Shown: piece after piece, positions 53,877 to 63,429 of the stretch
Numbering within the stretch: the stretch's first letter is position 1
Layout: each line of letters opens with the position of its first letter
Assembly (NCBI RefSeq): GCF_017357385.1
Contig: NZ_CP071633.1
Span: forward strand, 849,961 to 913,960
Direction: 5' to 3'
Length of the DNA stretch: 64,000 bases
Source: Rhizobium sp. NZLR1
GTDB taxonomy: Bacteria; Pseudomonadota; Alphaproteobacteria; Rhizobiales; Rhizobiaceae
The notes under the pieces: generated by a model
Databases searched by the model: none
What the model was told of the DNA's origin: nothing
What the model saw: the letters and a program-made list of their open reading frames with translations, nothing else
Made by a program: the position numbers and the translations under genes

Positions 53877-54449
53877 CTAGGCGTCTTTCGGCAGCACCGA
53901 GCGAACCCTTGCGATGAAGACATGGAAGTCCCGCATGAAAGTGCGAAGGAAATCGGCGGTGGTGTCGTTCGTGACCTCGCCGTCATCGGTGATCAGCCCC
54001 GGTGTGAACTGGATGTAGGCTTCCGGGGCATTCATCTGGGGAGAGTTGCAGAAACTAAGCACGCTGCGCAAATTCTGCTGGGCGACGGCTGTGCCTACCG
54101 CGCCCGGAGACGTGCCGATAACCGCGGACGGTTTGCGTGTGAACGAGTTGGTGCCATAGGGGCGGCTTGCCCAGTCGATTGCGTTTTTCAGCCCGCCAGG
54201 TATGGATCGATTGTATTCGGGCGTGATGAACAGCACGGCGTCGACGGTCGCGATTGCCGCCTTGAATGCCTTGCCGGCCGGGGGATAGTCGGCGTCATAG
54301 TCGTAGCTGTAGAGCGGCAGGTCCTTGAAGGATATCTCCGACATTTCAAGTTCCGGCGGGGCGAACCGCACCAACGCCTTGGCAAGCTTGCGATTGATCG
54401 AGCCCTTGGCGAGGCTGCCGATGAGATAGCCTACTTTATGCGTGGTCAT
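53877..54449 (-). CDS. NADPH-dependent FMN reductase (flavodoxin-like fold)
   Basis: 190 residues. LIGSLAKGSINRKLAKAL is the phosphate-binding loop, and LFITPEYNRSIPGGLKNAIDW is the signature around the flavin. ChrR/azoreductase-like proteins of this fold reduce quinones, azo compounds or metals with NAD(P)H. The ATG at 54449 has GGAG 6 bases upstream and replaces the longer frame from 54491. The nitroreductase upstream on the same strand points to shared redox or electrophile stress. Confidence 0.88.
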   Translation of the reverse strand: MTTHKVGYLIGSLAKGSINRKLAKALVRFAPPELEMSEISFKDLPLYSYDYDADYPPAGKAFKAAIATVDAVLFITPEYNRSIPGGLKNAIDWASRPYGTNSFTRKPSAVIGTSPGAVGTAVAQQNLRSVLSFCNSPQMNAPEAYIQFTPGLITDDGEVTNDTTADFLRTFMRDFHVFIARVRSVLPKDA

Positions 54450-54531
54450 GGCGTTCTCCGATATCACGCATGACAAGGACGTCTTGCGCAAGAATCATAA
54501 AAGGGCTCCCTTGTCCTTCGAGCGCACGTCA

Positions 54532-55200
54532 CTAATCACCGACGAAAGTGACCGTCTCGGCGAGCGGGGCGCGGCCCGTATGGGCAGAACTTGCCGCGGG
54601 GTCCTCGTAGCCGATCGACATGCCGCAGAAGAGGATGAGCCCGTCCGGGGGTGACAGGACCTCCGCGACCGTCTCGCGAACCTGTGACCACGCCATCTGC
54701 GGGCAACTGTGCAGTCCTTCGGCGCGCAGCAGCAGCATGACGGTCTGCAGATACATGCCGACGTCGGCCCATTGGGGTAGGCCCAGGTCACGGTCGATGT
54801 AGCAGAACAGAGCGGCGGGTGCGCCAAAGCAGTTCCAGTTGGCGATTGCTGCCCTCTGGCGCGCCTCCCAGTCCTCGCGCGCAATGCCGAGCGCGCTGTA
54901 GCGCTCCTTGCCGAAGGCGGATCGGCGCTCCCCGTACGGGGACTTCATCGAGGGCGGATACATCTCGTACTGCCGCGTATCCCAGGCGTCGCCGTGGGCC
55001 ACGCGCTCGACGGCGGATGTCTTGAGCTCGGCCAGCGTCGCGCCGGTCATCACATAGGTATTCCACGGCTGGATGTTCGATCCTGACGGCGACCAAGCCG
55101 CGGCGGACAGCACGCGCTCAAGTATCTCCCTGGCCACAGGTTTGTCTTTGAAACCGCGCACCGACCGTCGGCTAGTGACTGCCTCATATACGTCCATCAT
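54532..55200 (-). CDS. Nitroreductase
   Basis: 222-residue FMN enzyme. The N-terminal SRRSVRGFKDKPV, AAAWSPSGSNIQPWNTYV and C-terminal FCGMSIGYEDP segments are hallmarks of the family, as in NfnB/PnbA nitrobenzoate reductases. It acts on nitroaromatics or quinones. AGGAGG lies directly before ATG-ATG. It is 82 bases upstream of the FMN reductase on the same strand, and the ArsR gene lies behind it. Confidence 0.88.
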   Translation of the reverse strand: MMDVYEAVTSRRSVRGFKDKPVAREILERVLSAAAWSPSGSNIQPWNTYVMTGATLAELKTSAVERVAHGDAWDTRQYEMYPPSMKSPYGERRSAFGKERYSALGIAREDWEARQRAAIANWNCFGAPAALFCYIDRDLGLPQWADVGMYLQTVMLLLRAEGLHSCPQMAWSQVRETVAEVLSPPDGLILFCGMSIGYEDPAASSAHTGRAPLAETVTFVGD

Positions 55201-55388
55201 CGCCTCCTGCTGACCGTTCAGTTCCTGATGTGGTTGATTATCTCCATTCGCTATGGAGACGTAATCACACCGTGGTCTAGGAGGCGTACATCAAACGTCC
55301 ATCAGAAACCGATGCATCCGACCTGACGCCTGCAAGATCATCCTCAGCAGAGTCGGAGACCAATCACGAGCGGCAAGAGCGGGGCTCG

Positions 55389-55748
55389 TCATTTCGTCAG
55401 GTGCCCGGCTCGGGCGCTGTCTACCGGGGAGCGATGGCACGATCCGAAGATGTCGGCGAGCGTATCGAGCATCGTCCTGGCCGTGCCGGATTGAAGTGAA
55501 TAAAAGATCGTCTGGGCAGACCTTCGCGTCTGCACGAGTCCTTGTTCTCGAAGAATTGCCAGATGCTGGGAAGTCGAAGATTGGCTCAGTCCCACTTCAT
55601 CAGCCAGGACGGTCACGGACACTTCTCCCTCGGTCAACAGATGCAGAATGTGAAGCCGTTTGGCGTTCCCCATGGCCGACAAGAAGTTTGCTTCGATGTC
55701 GAATGCGTTGGCTTCAGGGGAGGGCGAGGCTGGTGATCGATCGTACAG
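55389..55748 (-). CDS. ArsR-family transcriptional regulator, start codon unusual
   Basis: Winged-helix repressor (FLSAMGNAKRLHILHLL, then DEVGLSQSSTSQHLAILREQG and RRSAQTIFYSLQS). No cysteine metal-site of classic ArsR (CVC) is seen; the only Cys is near the C-terminus. With TTG at 55682 the protein has 97 residues but loses part of helix 1. The only strong ribosome site (AAGGAG) lies 7 bases before an in-frame CTG at 55748, giving 119 residues. An in-frame TAA lies just upstream, so no ATG, GTG or TTG start is available there. It may repress the nitroreductase/FMN reductase genes. Confidence 0.75.
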   Translation of the reverse strand: MYDRSPASPSPEANAFDIEANFLSAMGNAKRLHILHLLTEGEVSVTVLADEVGLSQSSTSQHLAILREQGLVQTRRSAQTIFYSLQSGTARTMLDTLADIFGSCHRSPVDSARAGHLTK

Positions 55749-55957
55749 GCGTGATCTCCTTTATGAAATCTAAGCCGGGCATGAGGTCATATCCCTGAGC
55801 TTTAATTTAGAGATAACGCATGGGTGCCAAGGCGAAACCCATTGCTGGCGCCGCGCCGTCTTTTTCGACGCGAATCGGATACGGCGCGCATCAAATGGAC
55901 AGGCAGCTGATGTGCGAGGTCGGGTCTCGTCGTTTTGGAAAGGGCCCGGCAAAAAAA
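55749..55957. other. Non-coding gap
   Basis: About 210 bases between the ArsR gene and the FixJ-type regulator. It contains the ArsR ribosome site at its left end and a seven-base A run next to the FixJ stop. No hairpin or promoter is clearly seen. Confidence 0.4.
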
Positions 55958-56650
55958 TTAACGCGAGCCTGTCTGTCGCATTTGCGCGGGCAGCGTCTCC
56001 CAGGCCCGGATCAGTTCGCCAATCGAGGCGGCCTCCATCTTGTGCATGACGTTGCTGCGATGCAGCTTAACCGTCACTTCGCTGATGCCGAGATCGAAGG
56101 CGATCTGCTTGTTGAGGCGTCCGTGCGCCACTTCGTGCAGAACTTCGCGCTCGCGCTGCGTCAGCGTCTCCAGGCGTTTGACATTGCGTTTGGCGATTGC
56201 GGCTTCGGCCCGTCGCTCGGCATCCATCGCAATGGCCGCAGTGATGGCGTCGAGCAGCGTCTGGTCCCGCACCGGCTTGGTGAGAAAATCCACAGCACCC
56301 GCCTTCATTGCCTGAACGGTCATCGGGATGTCTCCGTGGCCGGTCAGAAAAATGATCGGCTTGGAAATGCCGTTTTCGGCCAGATGGCTCTGCAGGTGAA
56401 GGCCGCTTGCTCCAGGCATGCGCACATCGAGGATCAGGCAGCCGGGGTTTTCCATTATATCGGCATCAAGCAATTCTCGGGTCGAGGCAAAACTAATCGA
56501 CTGAAAACCCGCCGATAGGATCAACTCCGACAGCGCCTCGCGAACCGATGCGTCGTCATCGACGATAATGACGAGCGGCTCTAACTCTTCACATCTGCCC
56601 TGCAATGATAACGGCGCCGATCTCCGCAGCAACGGCTGGTCAACTCTCAT
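55958..56650 (-). CDS. FixJ/NarL-family response regulator (third regulator of the operon)
   Basis: 230 residues. An N-terminal tail of about 25 residues precedes the receiver, with phospho-acceptor Asp75 (CLILDVRMPG) and Lys in FLTKPV. A LuxR-type output domain follows (LTQREREVLHEVAHGRLNKQ, then ISEVTVKLHRSNVMHKM), typical of FixJ, NodW and NwsB. GGAGG precedes the ATG, which lies one base after the preceding receiver stop. It is downstream of the PAS kinase. Confidence 0.9.
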   Translation of the reverse strand: MRVDQPLLRRSAPLSLQGRCEELEPLVIIVDDDASVREALSELILSAGFQSISFASTRELLDADIMENPGCLILDVRMPGASGLHLQSHLAENGISKPIIFLTGHGDIPMTVQAMKAGAVDFLTKPVRDQTLLDAITAAIAMDAERRAEAAIAKRNVKRLETLTQREREVLHEVAHGRLNKQIAFDLGISEVTVKLHRSNVMHKMEAASIGELIRAWETLPAQMRQTGSR

Positions 56651-56651
56651 G

Positions 56652-57029
56652 TTACCCTCCATCTCTCGATTGGTATAAAGCGTTGGCGATGGCCGACAGC
56701 AGGGCCTGGGCATCGAAGGGCTTGCGGAAAAACCCGCCTGTGCCCTGAGCACGGCCCTGATCGGCTATCTCGTGGCGGCCCGTGATCAGGAATACCGGCA
56801 GCTCGGGGCGCGATTTTCTCACCAGGTCACGAAGTTCGAAGCCGTCGATACCGGGCATTCCGATATCGGTGATGAGCAGGTCGAGGTCCGACAGCCCGCT
56901 GACGAGCAGCGAGCCCGCCGACGGGAAGCCGCGGGCGACATAGCCTGCCGATTCCAGAAGGTCGCCCATCGATTCAAGCAGTCTTGGATCGTCATCGACA
57001 ATTGCGACGACATGTCTTGTCTCGTTCAT
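56652..57029 (-). CDS. Stand-alone receiver-domain protein
   Basis: 125 residues, only a CheY-like receiver: acidic pocket (VDDD), phospho-acceptor Asp55 (LLITDIGMPG), Thr in LITGRH and Lys in FFRKPF. There is no output domain, so it may act as a phosphate sink or shuttle between the kinase and the two FixJ-type regulators. The ATG at 57029 is used; a TTG at 57035 is possible. It starts 2-3 bases from the first FixJ stop. Confidence 0.88.
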   Translation of the reverse strand: MNETRHVVAIVDDDPRLLESMGDLLESAGYVARGFPSAGSLLVSGLSDLDLLITDIGMPGIDGFELRDLVRKSRPELPVFLITGRHEIADQGRAQGTGGFFRKPFDAQALLSAIANALYQSRDGG

Positions 57030-57031
57030 GT

Positions 57032-57673
57032 TCAATTCCCCCCCACTCGGCGCGAGTGGGTAATCGGTATTTCCAATTTCTCCGCGATCCGCACGAGATC
57101 GGCGAGCGACGCCGCCGCCATTTTCTGCATCACATTTCTTCTATGGATCTGCAGCGTAACTTCGCTGATCCCCAATTCGGCTGCTGCCTGCTTGTTGAGA
57201 AGACCGCTGACCACGAGCGGCAGCACCTCGCGCTCGCGCGGCGTCAGGTCGAGATAGTGTCGTTTGAGCATATCGAGTTCGGCACGTTCCGATCTCTTCA
57301 CCCGATCCTGGGCGAGCGCCGCGTGGATTGCTGCCATGAGATCCGCGTCACTGAACGGTTTGGTCAGGAAATCCACGGCGCCGCTTTTGATCGCACGCAC
57401 GGACGAGGGGATGTCGCCATGTCCGGTAATGAAGACGATCGGCGGATGATCCCCGTCGGCGATCTGTCTCTGCAGGTCGAGGCCGTTGATGTCAGGCAGC
57501 TCGATATCGAGGATGAGGCAGGCGGCTACATCCGACTTGTCCGCTCTCACGTAATCGCCGGCGGATTCGAAGGCGATGGCGCGCATGCCATGCGCGTCCA
57601 TGAGCTCGCTGAGCGCCTCCCGGACACGTCCGTCGTCATCGACGATGAAGACGATATGGTCATCGACCGTCAT
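57032..57673 (-). CDS. FixJ/NarL-family response regulator (first regulator of the operon)
   Basis: 213 residues with receiver Asp56 (CLILDIELPD), Lys in FLTKPF and a LuxR-type helix-turn-helix (LTPREREVLPLVVSGLLNKQ, ISEVTLQIHRRNVMQKM). The ATG at 57673 overlaps the kinase stop in ATGA, which makes this the most direct partner of the kinase. It is clearly paralogous to the regulator at 55958-56650. Confidence 0.9.
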   Translation of the reverse strand: MTVDDHIVFIVDDDGRVREALSELMDAHGMRAIAFESAGDYVRADKSDVAACLILDIELPDINGLDLQRQIADGDHPPIVFITGHGDIPSSVRAIKSGAVDFLTKPFSDADLMAAIHAALAQDRVKRSERAELDMLKRHYLDLTPREREVLPLVVSGLLNKQAAAELGISEVTLQIHRRNVMQKMAAASLADLVRIAEKLEIPITHSRRVGGN

Positions 57674-60600
57674 GACGCCGCCTTCGTTTCTATCGGCAAC
57701 GTGAAGATCAACGTCGCTCCGTGCGGATTGTTCTTCTCTGCCCACAATCGTCCGCCGTGCAGCTCGACGATCGAGCGGCAGATCGCCAGACCCATGCCCA
57801 TGCCATTTTCCTTTGTCGTGAAGAACGGCTCGAACATCTTCTCGGGGAACTCGATACCTTGGCCGCGATCGGTGATTTCGGTCTGAATGGCATTCCCCAT
57901 ATGGCGCACGCGCATCCCGATCACCCTGTCGCCGGCGACAGTCTCCATCGCCTCGATGCCGTTGCGGACGAGATTGATCAGAACCTGCTGGATCTGAACG
58001 CGATCGATGGCGATGAGCGGAAGGTTTGCATCGACGTCCACGTTCAGCCTGACGCTCCGCCGTGCCGCTTCGTCGGCCATGAGATTGCGGGCTTCGTCGA
58101 CGACGCCGGCGAGCTTCGTGTAGACCCTCCGGTCTGCGGATTGCTTGAACAGGGCGCGGATACGGCTGACGACATCCGCCGCCGAGTTGGCGTCGCGGAT
58201 GATGCGCGCGACCGTCCTCTGTGCCCGCTCCATATTCGGCGGTTCCGCCATCAGCCAGCGCTGGCAGGCATGCGAGTTGGCGACGACGGCCGCGAGCGGC
58301 TGGTTCACCTCATGGGCGATGGAGGCCGAAAGCTCGGCAAGGCTCGCCACCTGGCTTGCCCGCGCAAGGCCTTCTCGCGCCTGACGCAGATCTTCTTCCG
58401 TGCGAACCTCACTGTCGATATCAAGGCAGATGACGTTCCACTGGACGATAACGCCTTCGGCATTGCGCATCGGTGCCGCACGCGTCTCTACCCAGCGATA
58501 TTCCCCATCGTAGCGCCGCAGACGATGCCGGCGCGCATAGGGCTCGCCAGTGGACAATGAATGGGCATAGTTCTCTTTGACCCCCGCCACGTCGTCGGGA
58601 TGTACGCCGGCGTCGAGCGTGCCGTCCAGCCGGGTTTTCCCCGTTCCATCAAGCTCTTCGAGCTTATATCCGAGGAAGTCTCGGAGCTGAGGATTGCGAT
58701 AGACCGGCTCCCCATCGGGCGCTGCACAATCGATCATGGCGGGCAGTGTTTCGACGATCTGCCAGAGCGAACGTTCCCTCTCACGCAACTCCTCCTCGAT
58801 GCGAAGTTGATCGTCGATGTCATGGGTCAGGCCGTACCATTGAATGATCCGTCCGCTTTCGTCCCTCAGTGGTTCGGCACTGCCTCTGACCCAGCGGTAG
58901 ACGCCATCGGCGCGTCGCAGGCGATACTGTTTCGAGAAGCGCTCGCCGGTGGCGAAGGAATGCTTCAGCGCCTCGGCCAGACTTTCCGCATCATCGGGAT
59001 GAATGGCGGCTTCGATGATGGCGGACAGGTTCATGCCGGGCTTGCCCGGGTTTGCAATATCGGGACCGAGAAAATTGATGAGCCGCTGGTTGAAGAAGGT
59101 CGGCTCCCCCTCCGCATTCAGACGCCAGAGAAGGCTCGGAACGATGTCGACGAGCTGTGACAGCTCCCGTTCTCGCTCACGCAGGGCCTGTTGCGCACGC
59201 ACCTCGTCATCGATGTCGATCGCAGCCGCATACCATTGCACGATCGCTCCATTCTGATCCCGCAACGGCTCAGCGCGACCTTCCATCCAGCGATATTCGC
59301 CGCCCGCCCAACGCCGGCGATACCGGATTGTGTAGGGCTCGCCGGTCGCAAGCGCGTGAGCAAGCACTTCCCTCATGCGCGGCCCATCTTCTGGATGCAC
59401 GGTCGCCCCGATGATGGCCGCCGAGCGGCTGATGTCAGGCGTATCCCAGGCCGCGACGTCGTCCACCCCAATGGATTGAAGTGTGCGTCTGCTGAAGAAG
59501 GTTGGCTTGCCGTCGGGCGCCATGCGGGCAATGTGCACCGGGACCATGTCCACGAGCTGCGAGAGCTCGCGCTCGCGATCACGCAACGCCTCCAGGGCGC
59601 GCACTTCCTCCTCGACATCGAGAGAAACGCCATACCACTGTACGACCGTTCCGTTGTCGTCGCGCCGGGGTTCCACCCGGCATTCCGCCCAGCGGTAGAC
59701 GTCGTCTTTTTCGCGCCAGCGAAACCGCATGGCGGTACCGCCGCCGCTGTCAAAACAATTCCGCAGCGTGCGCTGGACGTCGGGCGCGTCTTCGGGATGA
59801 ATCAGCTGCCGCAGCAGCTCTTCGATGCGCGGCGCGCCGAGAGCGTCGAAATTGGCGATGACGGCGCGGAAATGGTCCTGATAACGTTTGTTGAAATAGA
59901 CCGACCCGCTCGCCGGCTCTACGCTCCAGACGCGAACCGGCACCGCGTCGATCATCTGCTGCAGCGCTCGCTCGCTCTGGCGCACCGCCTCTTCTGCACG
60001 GACCTGATCGTCGATGTCGTGGCAAAGGCCATACCATTGGACAATGCTGCCGGCCTGATCCCGCATCGGTTCGGCGCGGCTCGACATCCAGTGATAGACG
60101 CCGTCGGCGCGGCGCAGCCGATAGCGCATGGCGAAGTTTTCGCCGGTGGCAAGGCAATGGTTGAGCGCATCTTTGAAACTCGCTGCATCATCGGGATGAA
60201 TGATTGCTGCGATGACCGCCTCCAATCGGCTCACGCCCGGCCTGTCCGAATCCGCGACATCCAAACCGAGGAAATCGATCATTCGTCTGTTGAAGAAGGT
60301 TGGTTCGCCGCGAGGTGACAGACGCCAGACGTGGCTCGGAACCATGTCGACAAGCTGCGAGAGCTCTTGTTCCCGGTCGCGCAACGTCTCAACGCTTTGG
60401 CGCAATGTGAGCACGGCCAGCTGATGTTGCCTGGATATGGCGGCGACGATCAGCGCCGAAAATGCGGAGATCGCCAGGAAAAGCTGCAGCATGATCTGCT
60501 TGTGTTTCTGGGACTCGGGATCGCCGACGGATTGGCCGGCGCCTGTTATCGTGAAGACGGCCGTGATCAGGGCGAGGAGCACGAGCGATATGGCGGCGCC

Positions 60601-60729
60601 CTTGAACTCGAAGCGGACCGCGGCCCAAAGAAGGGGGGCATGATGATGTAGGCGAAGGGAAGGTAGCCGCTGAGAGACAGAGCGGCGACACCGAGAAAAA
60701 TCAGTCCGAGAACGCAAGCCTCCAGCCAT
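57670..60729 (-). CDS. PAS-repeat sensor histidine kinase, C-terminal part of a frameshifted gene
   Basis: The meaningful frame begins at the C6 tract (60638-60633). It carries the last transmembrane part of a MASE1 domain (APLLWAAVRFEFKGAAISLV), a linker, five PAS/PAC repeats and a HisKA/HATPase kinase with phospho-acceptor His806 in SIAHEVNQPLAAV, an N-box (NLVRNGIEAME) and MGMGLAICRSIV. The PAS repeats share RRADGVYRWVRGSAEPLRD-like segments, showing tandem duplication. Residues encoded upstream of the tract in this frame are out-of-frame MASE1 and are not expected in a real protein. The remaining MASE1 part is at 60567-61304. Confidence 0.85.
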   Translation of the reverse strand: MAGGLRSRTDFSRCRRSVSQRLPSLRLHHHAPLLWAAVRFEFKGAAISLVLLALITAVFTITGAGQSVGDPESQKHKQIMLQLFLAISAFSALIVAAISRQHQLAVLTLRQSVETLRDREQELSQLVDMVPSHVWRLSPRGEPTFFNRRMIDFLGLDVADSDRPGVSRLEAVIAAIIHPDDAASFKDALNHCLATGENFAMRYRLRRADGVYHWMSSRAEPMRDQAGSIVQWYGLCHDIDDQVRAEEAVRQSERALQQMIDAVPVRVWSVEPASGSVYFNKRYQDHFRAVIANFDALGAPRIEELLRQLIHPEDAPDVQRTLRNCFDSGGGTAMRFRWREKDDVYRWAECRVEPRRDDNGTVVQWYGVSLDVEEEVRALEALRDRERELSQLVDMVPVHIARMAPDGKPTFFSRRTLQSIGVDDVAAWDTPDISRSAAIIGATVHPEDGPRMREVLAHALATGEPYTIRYRRRWAGGEYRWMEGRAEPLRDQNGAIVQWYAAAIDIDDEVRAQQALRERERELSQLVDIVPSLLWRLNAEGEPTFFNQRLINFLGPDIANPGKPGMNLSAIIEAAIHPDDAESLAEALKHSFATGERFSKQYRLRRADGVYRWVRGSAEPLRDESGRIIQWYGLTHDIDDQLRIEEELRERERSLWQIVETLPAMIDCAAPDGEPVYRNPQLRDFLGYKLEELDGTGKTRLDGTLDAGVHPDDVAGVKENYAHSLSTGEPYARRHRLRRYDGEYRWVETRAAPMRNAEGVIVQWNVICLDIDSEVRTEEDLRQAREGLARASQVASLAELSASIAHEVNQPLAAVVANSHACQRWLMAEPPNMERAQRTVARIIRDANSAADVVSRIRALFKQSADRRVYTKLAGVVDEARNLMADEAARRSVRLNVDVDANLPLIAIDRVQIQQVLINLVRNGIEAMETVAGDRVIGMRVRHMGNAIQTEITDRGQGIEFPEKMFEPFFTTKENGMGMGLAICRSIVELHGGRLWAEKNNPHGATLIFTLPIETKAAS

Positions 60730-61304
60730 TGCGCGGCTGAGAGCCGGGTCTTGCCGCGCCAGTTGTGGACCACGGCGAGCGCCAGCGGCGCGACGATCAG
60801 GACGCCGGTTGCATCACCGATCCACCAAAGAGGCCAGGCCGTCACGAAGGATTGCGATTGGATGCCAAACCAGGCAAGCGTCGCACTTCCCACCGTCGCA
60901 CTCACGACTGGCGCAATTCCGGCGCCCAGCACGACGAAGGCGAGAACTTCCTGCAAGGTTTCCAGCTGCGCCGGCCGCTTCAAGGCCTGATTGATCAGCC
61001 ATGCCGCGACCACCGCTTCAAGAGCGTTGCCGACATAGATCAGGAAGGCCGCAGGCAGCGGACTGTAGAACCAGATGGCATTGCTGAACAGCTCTGCCAG
61101 GAATCCTCCCAGTATCCACCATGGCCAGCTGCGCCTGGAGGCGAGGATGAGCGTAGCGATGAAAAGCCCGCCTGGGGGCCAGATGGAAATACCCGTTCCC
61201 GGCACGATCGCAAGCAGCTGGGCGAAGCCGCAGGCGAGCACATAGGCGACGATAAAAAGCGTGAGATAGAGGAATCGGGGGCGGTGCGACCAGACGCTCA
61301 TCAT
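60567..61304 (-). CDS. MASE1 sensor domain, N-terminal part of the frameshifted kinase gene
   Basis: From ATG-ATG at 61304 with AGGAG 6 bases upstream; the frame is open to 61418, but this site fits the family start. The product has about seven hydrophobic segments, with IVPGTGISIWPPGGLFIATLIL and WPLWWIGDATGVLIVAPLA as MASE1 signatures. After YLPFAYIIMPP the frame turns to unrelated residues (FFGPRSAS) and stops at 60567. The other frame continues with LLWAAVRFEFKG, exactly what MASE1 requires. As annotated it would be a truncated membrane protein of about 245 residues. Confidence 0.8.
   Translation of the reverse strand: MMSVWSHRPRFLYLTLFIVAYVLACGFAQLLAIVPGTGISIWPPGGLFIATLILASRRSWPWWILGGFLAELFSNAIWFYSPLPAAFLIYVGNALEAVVAAWLINQALKRPAQLETLQEVLAFVVLGAGIAPVVSATVGSATLAWFGIQSQSFVTAWPLWWIGDATGVLIVAPLALAVVHNWRGKTRLSAAQWLEACVLGLIFLGVAALSLSGYLPFAYIIMPPFFGPRSASSSRAPPYRSCSSP
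60633..60638 (-). other. Frameshift site in a C6 homopolymer (G6 on the plus strand)
   Basis: With one more C the minus strand would read Met-Pro-Pro-Leu-Leu-Trp and join the MASE1 frame to the PAS-kinase frame, giving a protein of about 1,211 residues (61304 to 57670). A one-base loss in the run explains the break. Sequencing error, true mutation or slippage cannot be told apart from this sequence alone. Confidence 0.8.
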
Positions 61305-61644
61305 CAACCGCTCCTGCCGGACGGACAAAGCCGGGGGATCGTCAGCATGTAGTGCAGCACTCGTTTTCGATGTCGGGATCGGCGAGCTCATGATCGAACC
61401 GTAACCCCGTGGAACCACAGCCGCAACTCATGGAAATCCATGCATTGCGCGGAGAGGTAGCGTTGCGCCGGGGCTGGATCTTCGGCGCTAACCAGGAGCG
61501 GCACGACGTTTCCGTTCCTGGTGGGTCATCCTATACCTTGGATCTGCTCCGCTATACCTAAGACTAAGGCGCCAAGCCTCATGCATGGTGGAAGGGTTTT
61601 GACTTTCCGGTCATTGTCGGTCCAATCGATCCGAGGATGCTGAC
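61305..61644. promoter_or_regulatory. Divergent intergenic region with 21-bp-phased direct repeats
   Basis: 340 bases between the MASE1/PAS kinase operon and the NmrA-type gene. CTATACCT occurs at 61531-61538 and again at 61552-61559, exactly 21 bases apart (two helical turns), a spacing typical of paired activator sites. A further CTAAG/CTAAGG follows. It could be bound by one of the FixJ-type regulators (inference). Confidence 0.5.
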
Positions 61645-62655
<1,011 letters not shown>

Positions 62656-63429
62656 ATGATGTTGAAGATGTTTGTCGTCGCCGCCGCAATCACCGCCTTT
62701 GGCCTTTCCAATGCCCAAGCAGCCGAAAAACCGACGGTTGTACTTGTTCATGGCGCATTTGCCGATGCCTCCAGTTGGAATGGCGTGATCACACGTCTGG
62801 AAAAGGATGGATATCCGGTGGTGGCGGTCGCTAATCCGCTTCGAAGCGTCACGTCCGATGGCGATTATGTGCGCAAAGTGGTCGCCGGATTGAAGACGGA
62901 TGTTGTTCTCGTCGGTCACTCCTACGGTGGCGCAGTCATCAACGAGGCAGCAGCACACAGCGCGAACGTTAAATCGCTGGTCTTCGTCGCGGCCTTCGCG
63001 CCCGATGTTGGAGAAACGGCGCTCGCGCTTTCAGGTAAGTTTCCAGGAAGCACGCTCGCACCCACCCTTGCCGAACCGGTTCTGTTGGATGGTGGAGTAA
63101 AGGATCTGTACATCAAGCAGGGCGAGTTTCACGATCAATTCGCCGCAGATGTATCTAAGGCGGAGGGCAAGCTGATGGCCGCAACGCAGCGTCCGATCAC
63201 GGATAAGGCTCTTGGCGAGGCTTCAACTTCGGCGAGCTGGAAGAATATCCCTTCCTGGTTCGTTTACGGCGATGCGGATAAAAACATACCGCCGGCAGCG
63301 CTTGGATGGATGGCGGAAAGAGCGGGCTCGAAAGAGACGGTTGTGGTTAAAGGTGCGTCCCACGTCGTAATGGTCTCTCATCCCGATAAAGTTGCGAAGG
63401 TCATCGAAGACGCTGCGTCCAACAAATAA
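62656..63429 (+). CDS. Secreted alpha/beta hydrolase
   Basis: 257 residues. A Sec signal peptide (MLKMFVVAAAITAFGLSNAQA, cut after about residue 22) precedes an alpha/beta hydrolase with oxyanion HGAFADASSW, nucleophile Ser89 in GHSYGG, Asp in YGDADKNIPP and His in GASHVVMVSHP. It matches the common periplasmic esterase-like group (Abhydrolase_6). AAGGAG lies before ATG-ATG. Expression is probably repressed through the upstream dyad and may respond to oxidants or phenolics. Confidence 0.88.
   Translation: MMLKMFVVAAAITAFGLSNAQAAEKPTVVLVHGAFADASSWNGVITRLEKDGYPVVAVANPLRSVTSDGDYVRKVVAGLKTDVVLVGHSYGGAVINEAAAHSANVKSLVFVAAFAPDVGETALALSGKFPGSTLAPTLAEPVLLDGGVKDLYIKQGEFHDQFAADVSKAEGKLMAATQRPITDKALGEASTSASWKNIPSWFVYGDADKNIPPAALGWMAERAGSKETVVVKGASHVVMVSHPDKVAKVIEDAASNK

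Noticed and set aside
60633..60638. Phase-variable contingency locus at the C6 tract
   Set aside because: Six bases is short for efficient slipped-strand switching; error or a single mutation is more likely without population data.
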